In this document: positions 1-6,916 of the stretch, piece by piece
Layout: every line of letters starts with the position of its first letter
Position numbering within the stretch: the first letter of the stretch is position 1
DNA from: Desulfurobacteriaceae bacterium
Lineage (GTDB): Bacteria > Aquificota > Aquificia > Desulfurobacteriales > Desulfurobacteriaceae
Direction: 5' to 3'
Length of the DNA: 15,888 nucleotides
Assembly: GCA_027064485.1 (NCBI GenBank)
Contig: JAMOPR010000079.1
Coordinates: 1 to 15,888 of the forward strand
The notes under the pieces: model-generated
Databases searched by the model: none
Seen by the model: only the letters and a program-made list of their open reading frames with translations
What the model was told of the DNA's origin: nothing
Position numbers and translations under genes: made by a program

Positions 1-145
1 GTTAGCCAAATACGGCATAAATATAATAATGATTTCCACCTCAGAAATTAAGATATCCTGCATCATTGATGAAAAATTCACGGAATTAGCGGTAAGAGTC
101 CTCCACGAAGCATTCGGGTTGGACAAAATTGAAAAGGAAAATTAA
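1..145 (+). CDS. lysC: Aspartate kinase, C-terminal end (partial)
   Basis: The window opens inside a reading frame whose last 47 codons (from base 2) end at TAA 143-145. The peptide contains [18 protein letters not shown] followed by a run like [16 protein letters not shown]. This is the characteristic end of the second ACT regulatory domain of aspartokinase. Aspartate kinase phosphorylates L-aspartate with ATP, the first step towards lysine/diaminopimelate, methionine and threonine, and its ACT domains carry feedback control by end products. The [10 protein letters not shown] stretch is a conserved strand of that domain. The catalytic domain lies upstream of the window, so it cannot be checked. 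The gene is followed 41 bases later by cimA on the same strand, which suggests one amino-acid biosynthesis transcription unit. Confidence 0.88.
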   Translation, partial: LAKYGINIIMISTSEIKISCIIDEKFTELAVRVLHEAFGLDKIEKEN

Positions 146-186
146 ACATTAGCAGAGGAAACATAACGACAAACGAGGTCTCAACA

Positions 187-1797
187 ATGGTTTACATCTA
201 CGACACAACATTAAGAGATGGCGCTCAGACAAGAGGCGTTTCATTCTCTTTAGAGGATAAACTAAGAATAACTCAAGCCCTCGATGATTTAGGAATTCAC
301 TACATAGAAGGTGGTTGGCCCGGCTCAAACCCGAAGGATTTAGCCTACTTTAATAAGGTTAAAAACTTAAACCTTAAAAACTCCAAAATCGTTGCATTCT
401 CTTCAACGAAAAGAAAAAAAATTAAAGTAGAAGAAGACCCAAACATCCAACAATTAATAAAAACAGAAGTTCCAGCAGTAACGATATTCGGAAAATCGTG
501 GGACTTACACGTAACAGAAGGTTTAAACATTTCCTTAGAAGAAAACTTAGAACTTATTTTTGAAACAATTAAATACCTGAAAAACTACTTTGATGAAGTA
601 TTCTTTGATGCAGAACACTTCTTTGACGGCTATAAATCAAATCCAGAATACGCCATAAAAACGTTAAAAGCAGCAGAAGAAGCAGGTGCCGACTGCTTAG
701 TTCTGTGCGATACAAACGGTGGAACTTTATGGTATGAAACAGAAAAAATAATAGACAACGTTTTAAAAGAAGTAAAAACACCTTTAGGTATCCACGCCCA
801 CAACGATTCTGATATGGCAGTGGTTAACTCCCTTATAGCCGTTAAAAAAGGTGCAACTCAAGTTCAGGGAACAATTAACGGTCTGGGAGAAAGAACCGGT
901 AACGCAAATCTTTGCTCCATAATTCCAAACTTAGTCTTAAAAATGGGAATAAAAACAATCCCCGAAGAAAACCTCAAAAAACTATACGAAGTTTCAAGAC
1001 TCGTATCAGAACTCTCAAACAGACCTCACCCTGCTAATCTACCATACGTCGGCGATAACGCTTTTGCCCACAAAGCAGGCGTTCACGTCTCAGCAGTTGA
1101 GAAAAATCCCAAAATGTATGAACACGTAAAACCCGAAAAGGTAGGCAACAGAAGAAAAATTATGATTTCAGAACTCTCAGGAAGAAGTAACGTAATAAGT
1201 AAAGCAAAAGAATTAGGAATAGAACTCTCAAAAGATGCCCCAGAAGTTAAGAAAATCCTTTCCCGTATCAAAGAATTGGAAGCAAAAGGCTACCATTTCG
1301 AAGGCGCAGAAGCTTCCTTTGAACTTCTCTTAAAAGAAACGATGGGATTAACCAAAAAATATTTTGAGCTTAAAGGCTTCCGCGTTTTAACAGAAAAACG
1401 TTCGGAAGAAGAAGAAGCTTACGCAGAAGCAACGATAAAGGTTGAAATACCGGAAGAAGTAGCAAAAGAAAGGAACATAGAAGAAAGAGTAGAACACACA
1501 GCAGCCGAAGGCAGAGGTCCCGTTGAAGCTTTAGACAAAGCCCTGCGCAAAGCCTTAGAAAAGTTCTACCCATCAATAAAAGAAGTAAAACTCACAGATT
1601 ATAAGGTGCGCATCCTCAACGAAGCAGCAGGAACGGAAGCTTCTCCGAGGGTTTTGATTGAGTCAACTGACGGTAAAAAGAAGTGGGGAACGGTAGGAGT
1701 ATCGCCCAACATCATAGAAGCTTCATGGCTTGCTTTAGTTGACGCGCTAAAGTATAAACTGATGAAAGACGAAGAAAGGAAGAAAAGTAATGAATGA
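187..1797 (+). CDS. cimA: (R)-citramalate synthase
   Basis: The 536-residue protein belongs to the DRE-TIM metallolyase family (LeuA/CimA/homocitrate synthase). The N-terminal TIM barrel carries the catalytic TLRDGAQ motif at residues 8-14 (R10 and D11), the metal-binding HAHND at 203-207, and [12 protein letters not shown] at 231-242. Residues about 390-530 form the LeuA-type regulatory dimerisation domain ([19 protein letters not shown]). The motif set and the [11 protein letters not shown] stretch near residue 41 fit the CimA branch better than 2-isopropylmalate synthase. CimA condenses pyruvate with acetyl-CoA to (R)-citramalate, entering isoleucine synthesis without threonine deaminase. 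The regulatory domain suggests feedback control by isoleucine, an inference from the family. The ATG at 187 follows a GAGGT site at 175-179 with 7 bases spacing. The stop overlaps the next gene by 8 bases. Confidence 0.9.
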   Translation: MVYIYDTTLRDGAQTRGVSFSLEDKLRITQALDDLGIHYIEGGWPGSNPKDLAYFNKVKNLNLKNSKIVAFSSTKRKKIKVEEDPNIQQLIKTEVPAVTIFGKSWDLHVTEGLNISLEENLELIFETIKYLKNYFDEVFFDAEHFFDGYKSNPEYAIKTLKAAEEAGADCLVLCDTNGGTLWYETEKIIDNVLKEVKTPLGIHAHNDSDMAVVNSLIAVKKGATQVQGTINGLGERTGNANLCSIIPNLVLKMGIKTIPEENLKKLYEVSRLVSELSNRPHPANLPYVGDNAFAHKAGVHVSAVEKNPKMYEHVKPEKVGNRRKIMISELSGRSNVISKAKELGIELSKDAPEVKKILSRIKELEAKGYHFEGAEASFELLLKETMGLTKKYFELKGFRVLTEKRSEEEEAYAEATIKVEIPEEVAKERNIEERVEHTAAEGRGPVEALDKALRKALEKFYPSIKEVKLTDYKVRILNEAAGTEASPRVLIESTDGKKKWGTVGVSPNIIEASWLALVDALKYKLMKDEERKKSNE

Positions 1798-2347
1798 TGA
1801 AGCCAAATTATTAGGAGGAGTAGGTTCTGCCCTTTTGGCTTTAGGAATAACTCCCTATGCTGGAATACTGTTTACTTTAGCAGGATTTATCCTGCTGTTA
1901 ATAGCGGTAAAACAAATATCCGATAAACACAACGACAAAAACATATTTCGTAACTTTCTAACTGGAACTATCCTAAACTTAACTGGAATTGCAATAGCGT
2001 TGGTAGCTGCTACATCAACGCTCTTGAATCTCTCTTCTATATCCGACATAGATAACCTTACAGCTTTAGGAATCGGAACGTTAATAGGAATCTCCATTGC
2101 ACTACTTACTTTATACGTAGCACTTGTAATTTCCGGATTACTCTTTAAAAGAACCTTCAACTCAATAGGTAAGCTGACAAATAACGATTTATTCTCCTTG
2201 GCTGGGAACCTCATATTTTGGGGAAGCTTAGCAACAATTATTCTTCTGGGCGGAATACTGATTTGGGTCGGGTGGATTTTAATTGCAATAGCCTTTTTTA
2301 CTACAGAAACCAATAAGGATATGACTGAAACAGCAACAATACTTTAA
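1790..2347 (+). CDS. DUF996-like multi-span membrane protein of unknown function
   Basis: The 185-residue protein is very hydrophobic, with about five or six likely membrane segments near residues 7-20, 24-43, 57-76, 93-119, 137-153 and 154-171. A short charged loop at 41-56 contains [17 protein letters not shown]. The N-terminal [14 protein letters not shown] followed by [10 protein letters not shown] and FRN resembles the DUF996 family of bacterial and archaeal membrane proteins as I remember it. No catalytic motif or metal-binding cluster is visible and the family has no assigned role, so no function is proposed. The ATG lies inside the end of cimA (8-base overlap, ATGAATGA), so its translation is probably coupled to citramalate synthase. 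A GC-rich hairpin follows at 2352. I am confident that this is a real gene and moderately confident of the family. Confidence 0.72.
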   Translation: MNDEAKLLGGVGSALLALGITPYAGILFTLAGFILLLIAVKQISDKHNDKNIFRNFLTGTILNLTGIAIALVAATSTLLNLSSISDIDNLTALGIGTLIGISIALLTLYVALVISGLLFKRTFNSIGKLTNNDLFSLAGNLIFWGSLATIILLGGILIWVGWILIAIAFFTTETNKDMTETATIL

Positions 2348-2351
2348 TAGA

Positions 2352-2369
2352 AGCCCCGCAAGCGGGGCT
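2352..2369. terminator. Hairpin in convergent gap (cimA unit / polyamine operon)
   Basis: Perfect 8-base inverted repeat AGCCCCGC / GCGGGGCT (2352-2359 and 2362-2369), separated only by AA, so in RNA the loop probably opens to 4-6 bases. It lies between the stop of the membrane protein (2347) and the stop of bpsA (2375-2377), which face each other. It could therefore end transcription in both directions. No good T-run follows on either strand, so termination may be weak or need help. An alternative pairing, AAGCCC (2351-2356) with GGGCTT (2371-2376), is also possible. Confidence 0.6.
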
Positions 2370-2374
2370 CGGGC

Positions 2375-3427
2375 TTAAGTGGTAGAGCTTTCTGCATCAT
2401 TATAAATATCGCCAACTATAGGCTCATTAAATCCTTTAAACCCTCTAACAGTTTCAACTCTAAACTGCGTTGACCTATACCAGATATCTTCAGGAGCTTT
2501 CTTCACAGGAGTAAGCTGCCAACCCCTCATCTCTTCATAATAATCCCAGTTTACATACTCGTTAAAGTTGTGAATCAAGTCTGTTATTACTAATCCCATA
2601 TCAAGGAGAACCTTCTGAATTCTTCTCCATTTATCAAGGGAAGATTCTCTCCTCGTTACACCGAAGTATCCCGCACATCTTTCAGCCTTCAGCGTAGCAA
2701 CGCCTCTACCCACAAAAGCCTTTATAGCTTCTACCGTTTCAGGAGGGTCTGTAAAGAAAGTATCGTAAGCACCTACAACATCTTCCGGTAAAGGCTGTCT
2801 CAAATCGTGAACCCTCGCATCAATTCCAAGGTTATACTTATCAGAAACCTCTTTTATAAAGTTTACAAGTCTTTCATCAATTTCAAGAATCGTAACTTTC
2901 TCAGGAAGTCCAGAAAGAGCAAGTGCAATGCTCATAAGGTCATCATCACCCAAAACAATAACTTTCTTACCTCTCAAATCCCCTCTACTGTCAGCTAAAG
3001 CAACTCTGGCAAACGTATTTTCAGGAGTAACGTAACCCTGGTCAAACTGATGAATGGCTGGGGGTCTCTCTTCTTGAATTTTTAAAAACTTTTCATAAGC
3101 TTCCTTTAAGTCATCAATAACAACTCCTCTTCCCTTACATCTCGGGCAAACATGAGAAGCAAACGGCTCTATTTTTGCCTTGCTGGCAAGTTCAGCTCCA
3201 GCTTCCGTGAGGAGAATTTGGTCACCCTCAAAAACTACAAGGTCACGCTTGTTAAGAAGCTTTAAAATTTCCGCTACCAATGGAAGCGGCTCATCGGAAA
3301 GGTCAACAATCTTCCAAAAATCGGAAGATGACATTACCGCTGCAATCACTTTTTCAACGCTTCTTGGGTAGGCAGGAACTTGCGTGTTTTCCTCCGCTTC
3401 TCTTGCAATCTGCTCAAGTATTTCCAT
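2375..3427 (-). CDS. bpsA: N4-bis(aminopropyl)spermidine synthase (branched-chain polyamine synthase)
   Basis: The 350-residue protein strongly resembles archaeal and thermophile BpsA. It has an N-terminal winged-helix-like region (about residues 1-85, with SSSDFWKIVDLSDEPLPL), a CPRC pair at 94-97, and HQFDQGYVTPE near 126. A Rossmann aminopropyltransferase core follows, with the signature GDDD at 160-163 and DPPET at 227-231. Then come AGYFGVTRRESSLDKWR and the conserved extreme C-terminus IYNDAESSTT. BpsA transfers aminopropyl groups from decarboxylated S-adenosylmethionine to spermidine, giving branched quaternary polyamines. GDDD and the flexible tail are known to matter in Thermococcus BpsA. 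The chosen ATG lies 7 bases from AGGAGG. A GTG at 3433 would add two residues but sits 1 base from that site. bpsA is the last gene of the operon, starting 2 bases after the speE stop. Confidence 0.9.
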   Translation of the reverse strand: MEILEQIAREAEENTQVPAYPRSVEKVIAAVMSSSDFWKIVDLSDEPLPLVAEILKLLNKRDLVVFEGDQILLTEAGAELASKAKIEPFASHVCPRCKGRGVVIDDLKEAYEKFLKIQEERPPAIHQFDQGYVTPENTFARVALADSRGDLRGKKVIVLGDDDLMSIALALSGLPEKVTILEIDERLVNFIKEVSDKYNLGIDARVHDLRQPLPEDVVGAYDTFFTDPPETVEAIKAFVGRGVATLKAERCAGYFGVTRRESSLDKWRRIQKVLLDMGLVITDLIHNFNEYVNWDYYEEMRGWQLTPVKKAPEDIWYRSTQFRVETVRGFKGFNEPIVGDIYNDAESSTT

Positions 3428-3429
3428 CT

Positions 3430-4293
3430 TCACTCCTCCTCATATACAAAGTTTGGTATCGCAAAAGCTCCGTAATGAATTTCCGGATTGTAATACTTTA
3501 ATTTTCCATTATTCCTAACAAATCTTTCGTAAGCTTCTCCTAAAGCTCCAGGGTTAACTCCAAGCGGGTCTAAAGAATTAGAAGCAAAAGTGAAGCTCCA
3601 CATACCAGAAGGGTATGTAGGAATAAACGCAAGGTAAGGTCTCACAATCTTAAATACTTTTTCCAATTCTCTAACAACTCGTCTATGAACCTTCCTTTGT
3701 GCAAATGGCGATTCAGATTGAGTAACAAAAACTCCGTTTTCTTTCAAAGCTCTCAAACAATCCTTATAAAACTCTTCCTCATACAAAACTTTAGAAGGTC
3801 CTACAGGGTCAGAGCAATCAACAATTATGACATCGTATTCGTTTTCCTTATCCTTAACAAACTCCCTACCATCATCAAAAATCAGGTTAACTCTCTCATC
3901 CTCAAGTTTACTGGCTATAGAAGGAAATTCCCTCTTTGCAACCTCCACAACCTCCCTATCTATCTCCACCATATCAACCCGTTCAACTCCGTGCTTCAAA
4001 ACCTCCCTAACAGTTCCTCCATCTCCTCCACCTATAACCAATACTTTTTCAGGAACAGAATTCATGGTAAAAAACGCAGGATGAACTATCATTTCGTGAT
4101 ATACAAATTCATCTTTTTCTGTCGTTTGCACAGCACCATCTAAAACTAACATCTTTCCAAAGTCTACAGTATTCAAAATTGCTATTTCTTGAAAAGGCGT
4201 CCTAAAAGAACGGGCGTTTGTCACTTTAAACGTCAATCCGGTTCCCTGCAGCTCCATACCTTCACCGTTGTAATATTCCGTAAACCAAAGCAT
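3430..4293 (-). CDS. speE: Aminopropyltransferase (spermidine synthase family)
   Basis: The 287-residue protein has the full spermidine-synthase layout. A small N-terminal beta domain (MLWFTEYYNGEGM) is followed by TTEKDEFVYHEM (about 57-68), the SAM-fold loop IGGGDGGT at 87-94, and VDCSDPVGPS with the catalytic Asp at about 158-167. YPSGMWSFTFAS sits near 227 and YYNPEIHYGAFAIPNF at the C-terminus. It transfers an aminopropyl group from decarboxylated S-adenosylmethionine to a diamine. In thermophiles such as Thermus the acceptor can be agmatine rather than putrescine, and the adjacent SpeB makes that route plausible here. Substrate choice cannot be read reliably from the sequence. The ATG at 4293 follows a GGGGGT stretch (4298-4303) and gives the family-typical start. 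A TTG at 4305 is an alternative that adds four residues. The gene begins 2 bases after the speB stop. Confidence 0.88.
   Translation of the reverse strand: MLWFTEYYNGEGMELQGTGLTFKVTNARSFRTPFQEIAILNTVDFGKMLVLDGAVQTTEKDEFVYHEMIVHPAFFTMNSVPEKVLVIGGGDGGTVREVLKHGVERVDMVEIDREVVEVAKREFPSIASKLEDERVNLIFDDGREFVKDKENEYDVIIVDCSDPVGPSKVLYEEEFYKDCLRALKENGVFVTQSESPFAQRKVHRRVVRELEKVFKIVRPYLAFIPTYPSGMWSFTFASNSLDPLGVNPGALGEAYERFVRNNGKLKYYNPEIHYGAFAIPNFVYEEE
3435..3440 (-). promoter_or_regulatory. Ribosome binding site of bpsA
   Basis: On the - strand this reads AGGAGG, 7 bases before ATG 3427. It lies inside the last codons of speE and favours ATG over the in-frame GTG at 3433, which is 1 base away. Confidence 0.7.
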
Positions 4294-4295
4294 CT

Positions 4296-5099
4296 CTACC
4301 CCCAAAATTTCAAAATAAGCTCTCTGACGATTTTCGCAGCTAAAGCCTGCGTAGTTCCAGAAGGGTCATAGGGAGGCGAAACCTCTACAACATCAAAACC
4401 GACAACTTTCACGGCAGGTAATTTATAAATAGCTTCAAAGAATTCAAGCGGAGAAAATCCCCCCACCTCCGGCGTCCCCGTCCCCGGGGCAAAAGCAGGG
4501 TCAAAGAAATCGATATCAACAGTAAAATAAACAGGTAATCTCTCATCTATCAGCACATCAGCAAGCCTTTCAGGAGTTTTAAGATAAGTAATCTTCTCAC
4601 AACTCTTCATAAGCTCAAACTCTTTCTTTGTTCCACTCCTTATCCCAACTTGAACCAACTTACAACCAAGTTCCAAAATTCTCCTCATAACGCAGGCGTG
4701 AGAAAACTTAGTTCCCAAATACTCATCTCTCAAATCAGCATGAGCATCAAACTGGACAATACAAAGCTCACCGTATCTATCAACTAAAGACTTAACAACA
4801 GGATAAGTTACAGAATGTTCCCCTCCAAGCATAACAGGATACTTTACGTCCTTCATAAAATCCGTAACAGACTCAATCATACTTTCAACAGTAACACCGC
4901 AATCAACATTTCCCGCATCAACAAAATCAAGGTCTTCAAGGCTTTTATCAAGCTCAGGGCTGTAATCCTCTAAATTCTCCGAAAAAAACCTTATACCGTC
5001 AGGGGCAAAACGCGCTCCCGGTCTAAAACAGGTTGTAGAATCAAAAGGAATACCAAAAATAACGATATCTCCTCTATCAGAAGAACACAAAAACTCCAT
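4296..5099 (-). CDS. speB: Agmatinase / aminopropylagmatine ureohydrolase
   Basis: The 267-residue protein belongs to the ureohydrolase (arginase/agmatinase) family. All binuclear manganese-site motifs are visible: GGEHS at 92-96 (His95), DAHAD at 118-122 and DIDFFDP at 195-201. The substrate-loop PGTGTPEVGG is at 205-214, and a conserved Glu lies in VEVSP near 239. It removes urea from agmatine to give putrescine, or in the Thermus-type route from N1-aminopropylagmatine to give spermidine. It is the promoter-proximal gene of a speB-speE-bpsA unit. The reading frame stays open far upstream, but ATG 5099 has AAGGAG 6 bases before it, and the family similarity begins just after it. The longer version would run through the intergenic gap and the 5' end of minC, so I reject it. 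Confidence 0.88.
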   Translation of the reverse strand: MEFLCSSDRGDIVIFGIPFDSTTCFRPGARFAPDGIRFFSENLEDYSPELDKSLEDLDFVDAGNVDCGVTVESMIESVTDFMKDVKYPVMLGGEHSVTYPVVKSLVDRYGELCIVQFDAHADLRDEYLGTKFSHACVMRRILELGCKLVQVGIRSGTKKEFELMKSCEKITYLKTPERLADVLIDERLPVYFTVDIDFFDPAFAPGTGTPEVGGFSPLEFFEAIYKLPAVKVVGFDVVEVSPPYDPSGTTQALAAKIVRELILKFWG

Positions 5100-5147
5100 A
5101 ACAAGCTCCTTAATGGTAGAATTACAAAAATCGTATTGGATATAAAA
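5100..5147. promoter_or_regulatory. Divergent speB / minC intergenic region, presumed promoters
   Basis: Only 48 bases separate the two divergent starts, so promoters for the polyamine operon and the min operon must lie here or reach into the flanking genes. A TAGAAT at 5117-5122 could serve as a -10 for minC, with a leader of about 20 bases, but no convincing -35 is visible. No clear -10/-35 pair stands out for speB. The assignment rests on gene layout more than on motifs. Confidence 0.35.
5106..5111 (-). promoter_or_regulatory. Ribosome binding site of speB
   Basis: On the - strand this reads AAGGAG, 6 bases before ATG 5099. It fixes the speB start well inside a longer open frame. Confidence 0.65.
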
Positions 5148-5810
5148 ATGGAATTCAAGCTCAGAGGAACAAACGTAATAGCGATAGAACTTATAACGGA
5201 TAATACCAACTTCAGCGTGGAAAAAATAAAACAATTTATATCAGAAAAAAAGCAAATACTTAAAGGAACGAGATTTATCATCTCAGTAGAAAACTACACC
5301 TTAAATGAAACAGAACTTGACTCGTTAATAGACTTCTTCCGAAAAACTCCAGAAATCTTTTTTTGTGGCTTTAAAACAAACCTAAAAGAAAACAGGGAAC
5401 TCTGCATAAAAAAGGGGATTCCCTGCGACATCTCAAGTATGGAATTGGAAAAAATCGAGGAACGCTCCGCAGCAGAAGAAATTAAGTTTATTAGGAAAAC
5501 ACTCCGTTCAGGTGATAAAATATCCTCATCAGGCGATATTATTATAATGGGGAACGTTAATCCAGGAGCGGAGGTAGAAGCAGGAGGAAACGTCTATATT
5601 ATGGGAGACTTAAGGGGGATAGTAAAAGCTGGAATAGGGAAAACAGAAGGGGAGGTTAGAGCTCTGTTTTTCCAGGCACCAAGGCTGGAAATCTGCGGAA
5701 AAGAATTTACTTTTAATAGAAAAGAAAAATACTTAAACTTCAAAGCAAAAGTAAAAGGCATCCATCAAACCATAGAATACTACAAAGACAGGAAGGGAAA
5801 AAATGGCTGA
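5148..5810 (+). CDS. minC: Septum site-determining protein MinC
   Basis: This is a 220-residue protein. The C-terminal half is unmistakably the MinC beta-helix domain: RSGDKISSSGD, then IIIMGNVNPGAEVEAGGN and VYIMGDLRG at about 120-157. These are the repeat motifs for dimerisation and for MinD and FtsZ binding. The N-terminal ~100 residues match the expected size of the FtsZ-antagonist domain but show few conserved residues, as is usual. MinC blocks FtsZ polymerisation wherever MinD carries it to the membrane. ATG 5148 has only a weak GGA at 5138-5140, 7 bases before it. A TTG at 5136 would add four residues and has no better ribosome site. The stop overlaps minD by 8 bases, indicating coupled translation. 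Confidence 0.88.
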   Translation: MEFKLRGTNVIAIELITDNTNFSVEKIKQFISEKKQILKGTRFIISVENYTLNETELDSLIDFFRKTPEIFFCGFKTNLKENRELCIKKGIPCDISSMELEKIEERSAAEEIKFIRKTLRSGDKISSSGDIIIMGNVNPGAEVEAGGNVYIMGDLRGIVKAGIGKTEGEVRALFFQAPRLEICGKEFTFNRKEKYLNFKAKVKGIHQTIEYYKDRKGKNG

Positions 5811-6603
5811 TAAGGTAATCTGCGTTACATCAGGAAAGGGAGGAGTAGGTAAAAGCACAGTAACCGGCAACTTGGCAACTGCTTTAGCAGCAAAAGGTTA
5901 CAAGGTTGTCGCAATAGACGCAGATATCGGACTTCGAAACCTTGACCTCATACTGGGACTTGAAAACAGAATCGTATACGACATCGTTCACGTTATAGAA
6001 GGCGTATGTCCTGTTGAAAAAGCACTGGTAAAAGACAAAAGAACAAAGAACTTATACTTACTTCCTGCCGCTCAAACAAAAGATAAAAGCGCAGTAAAAC
6101 CTGAAGATTTAGTTGCAATAGTAGAATCCTTAAGGAACAACTTCGACTTTATATTCATAGATTCTCCTGCAGGTATAGAAGAAGGATTCAAAACGGCAGT
6201 TACCCCTGCAGATACAGTCATAGTAATTGCAAACCCTGAAATGGCTTCCATAAGAGATGCCGATAGAGTAACAGGGCTCTGCAGCGCAATGGGAAAACCG
6301 GAACCAAAACTTATTGTAAACAGGCTTGACCCTAAAAAAGTAGAAAAAGGAGATATGTTAGATGCAGAAGATGTCGTCCAAATATTAGGACTGGAACTTT
6401 TAGGCATAGTTCCAGAAGATAAGGAAATGGTTTCTTACATAAACAGAGGAGAACCTGCCGTTCTGTCCGAAACTTCAATAGCAGGAAAGGCACTGAGAAA
6501 CATAGCCGAAAGACTCTTGGGTAAAGAAGTTCCCTTTTTAGAATTAAAAGCCGAAGGGGAAGGAATTTTAAACAAAATAAAGAAACTATTCGGAGGGACT
6601 TAA
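5803..6603 (+). CDS. minD: Septum site-determining ATPase MinD
   Basis: The 266-residue protein is a ParA/MinD-type ATPase. It has the deviant Walker A motif KGGVGKST (12-19, signature lysine K12), the A' motif DADIGLRNLD at 39-48, and Walker B DFIFIDSPAG at 115-124. The C-terminal stretch EGILNKIKKLFGG (253-265) is a typical amphipathic membrane-targeting helix. ATP-bound MinD dimerises on the inner membrane and recruits MinC to inhibit FtsZ. MinE stimulates its ATP hydrolysis and releases it. All key residues are intact. The gene starts inside minC (8-base overlap) behind an AGGAAGGG stretch and is followed by minE after a 3-base gap. Confidence 0.95.
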   Translation: MADKVICVTSGKGGVGKSTVTGNLATALAAKGYKVVAIDADIGLRNLDLILGLENRIVYDIVHVIEGVCPVEKALVKDKRTKNLYLLPAAQTKDKSAVKPEDLVAIVESLRNNFDFIFIDSPAGIEEGFKTAVTPADTVIVIANPEMASIRDADRVTGLCSAMGKPEPKLIVNRLDPKKVEKGDMLDAEDVVQILGLELLGIVPEDKEMVSYINRGEPAVLSETSIAGKALRNIAERLLGKEVPFLELKAEGEGILNKIKKLFGGT

Positions 6604-6606
6604 AGA

Positions 6607-6864
6607 ATGGGATTTATGGATAGATTAAGAGATGCCTTCAGAAAACCTCCGGCAAAAGAGGTCGCCAGACAGAGACTTCAGCTAATACTAAAATACGACA
6701 GAGCAGGACTACCGCCGAATGCCATCAACGCAGTTAAAGATGCCATACTAAACGCATTAAAAGATTTCCCTTTCATAGATGCATCGGGAGTAACCATCAA
6801 TATATCCGAAGGTGATACAGATAGAGAAAAGATAGAAATAGAAGTGCCCGTAAAAAACAACTAA
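6607..6864 (+). CDS. minE: Cell division topological specificity factor MinE
   Basis: The 85-residue protein matches MinE in length and layout. A short amphipathic N-terminus (GFMDRLRDAF, residues 2-11) fits the membrane-targeting segment. AKEVARQRLQLILKYDRAG (16-34) is the MinD-binding, ATPase-activating helix. The rest has the pattern of the dimerising alpha-beta topological domain, ending in EKIEIEVPV. MinE drives MinD off the membrane and thereby sets up oscillation or a gradient that leaves midcell free for division. GGAGGG at 6592-6597 precedes the ATG by 9 bases. It is the last gene of the min operon, with a terminator hairpin starting 5 bases after its stop. Confidence 0.93.
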   Translation: MGFMDRLRDAFRKPPAKEVARQRLQLILKYDRAGLPPNAINAVKDAILNALKDFPFIDASGVTINISEGDTDREKIEIEVPVKNN

Positions 6865-6869
6865 AATAA

Positions 6870-6892
6870 AAAGCCCCCAAAACGGGGGCTTT
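6870..6892. terminator. Bidirectional intrinsic terminator (min operon / ribosomal operon)
   Basis: Nine-base perfect stem AAAGCCCCC (6870-6878) / GGGGGCTTT (6884-6892) with loop AAAAC. It lies between the convergent stops of minE (6864) and rplQ (6917). On the - strand the stem is followed by CTTTTTATTTT, a good U-tract, so it should be an efficient end for the ribosomal-protein operon. On the + strand the tail is shorter (TTTAGTTT), but the structure probably ends the min operon too. Confidence 0.88.
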
Positions 6893-6916
6893 AGTTTCCA
6901 TGTAAACTCTCAACAA

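Noticed and set aside
1855..2313. A 152-residue - strand open frame inside the cimA-linked membrane protein gene.
   Set aside because: Either strand could be coding in principle, but the + strand frame has hydrophobic spans, family resemblance and start coupling to cimA. The - strand frame has none of these.
3685..4143. A 152-residue + strand open frame inside speE.
   Set aside because: speE has complete catalytic motifs on the - strand, so the + strand frame is a shadow.
5100..5234. A longer speB reading with an extra 45 N-terminal residues.
   Set aside because: The extension (rich in Y, F and C) crosses the promoter region and the 5' end of minC, and ATG 5099 has a good ribosome site and matches the family start.
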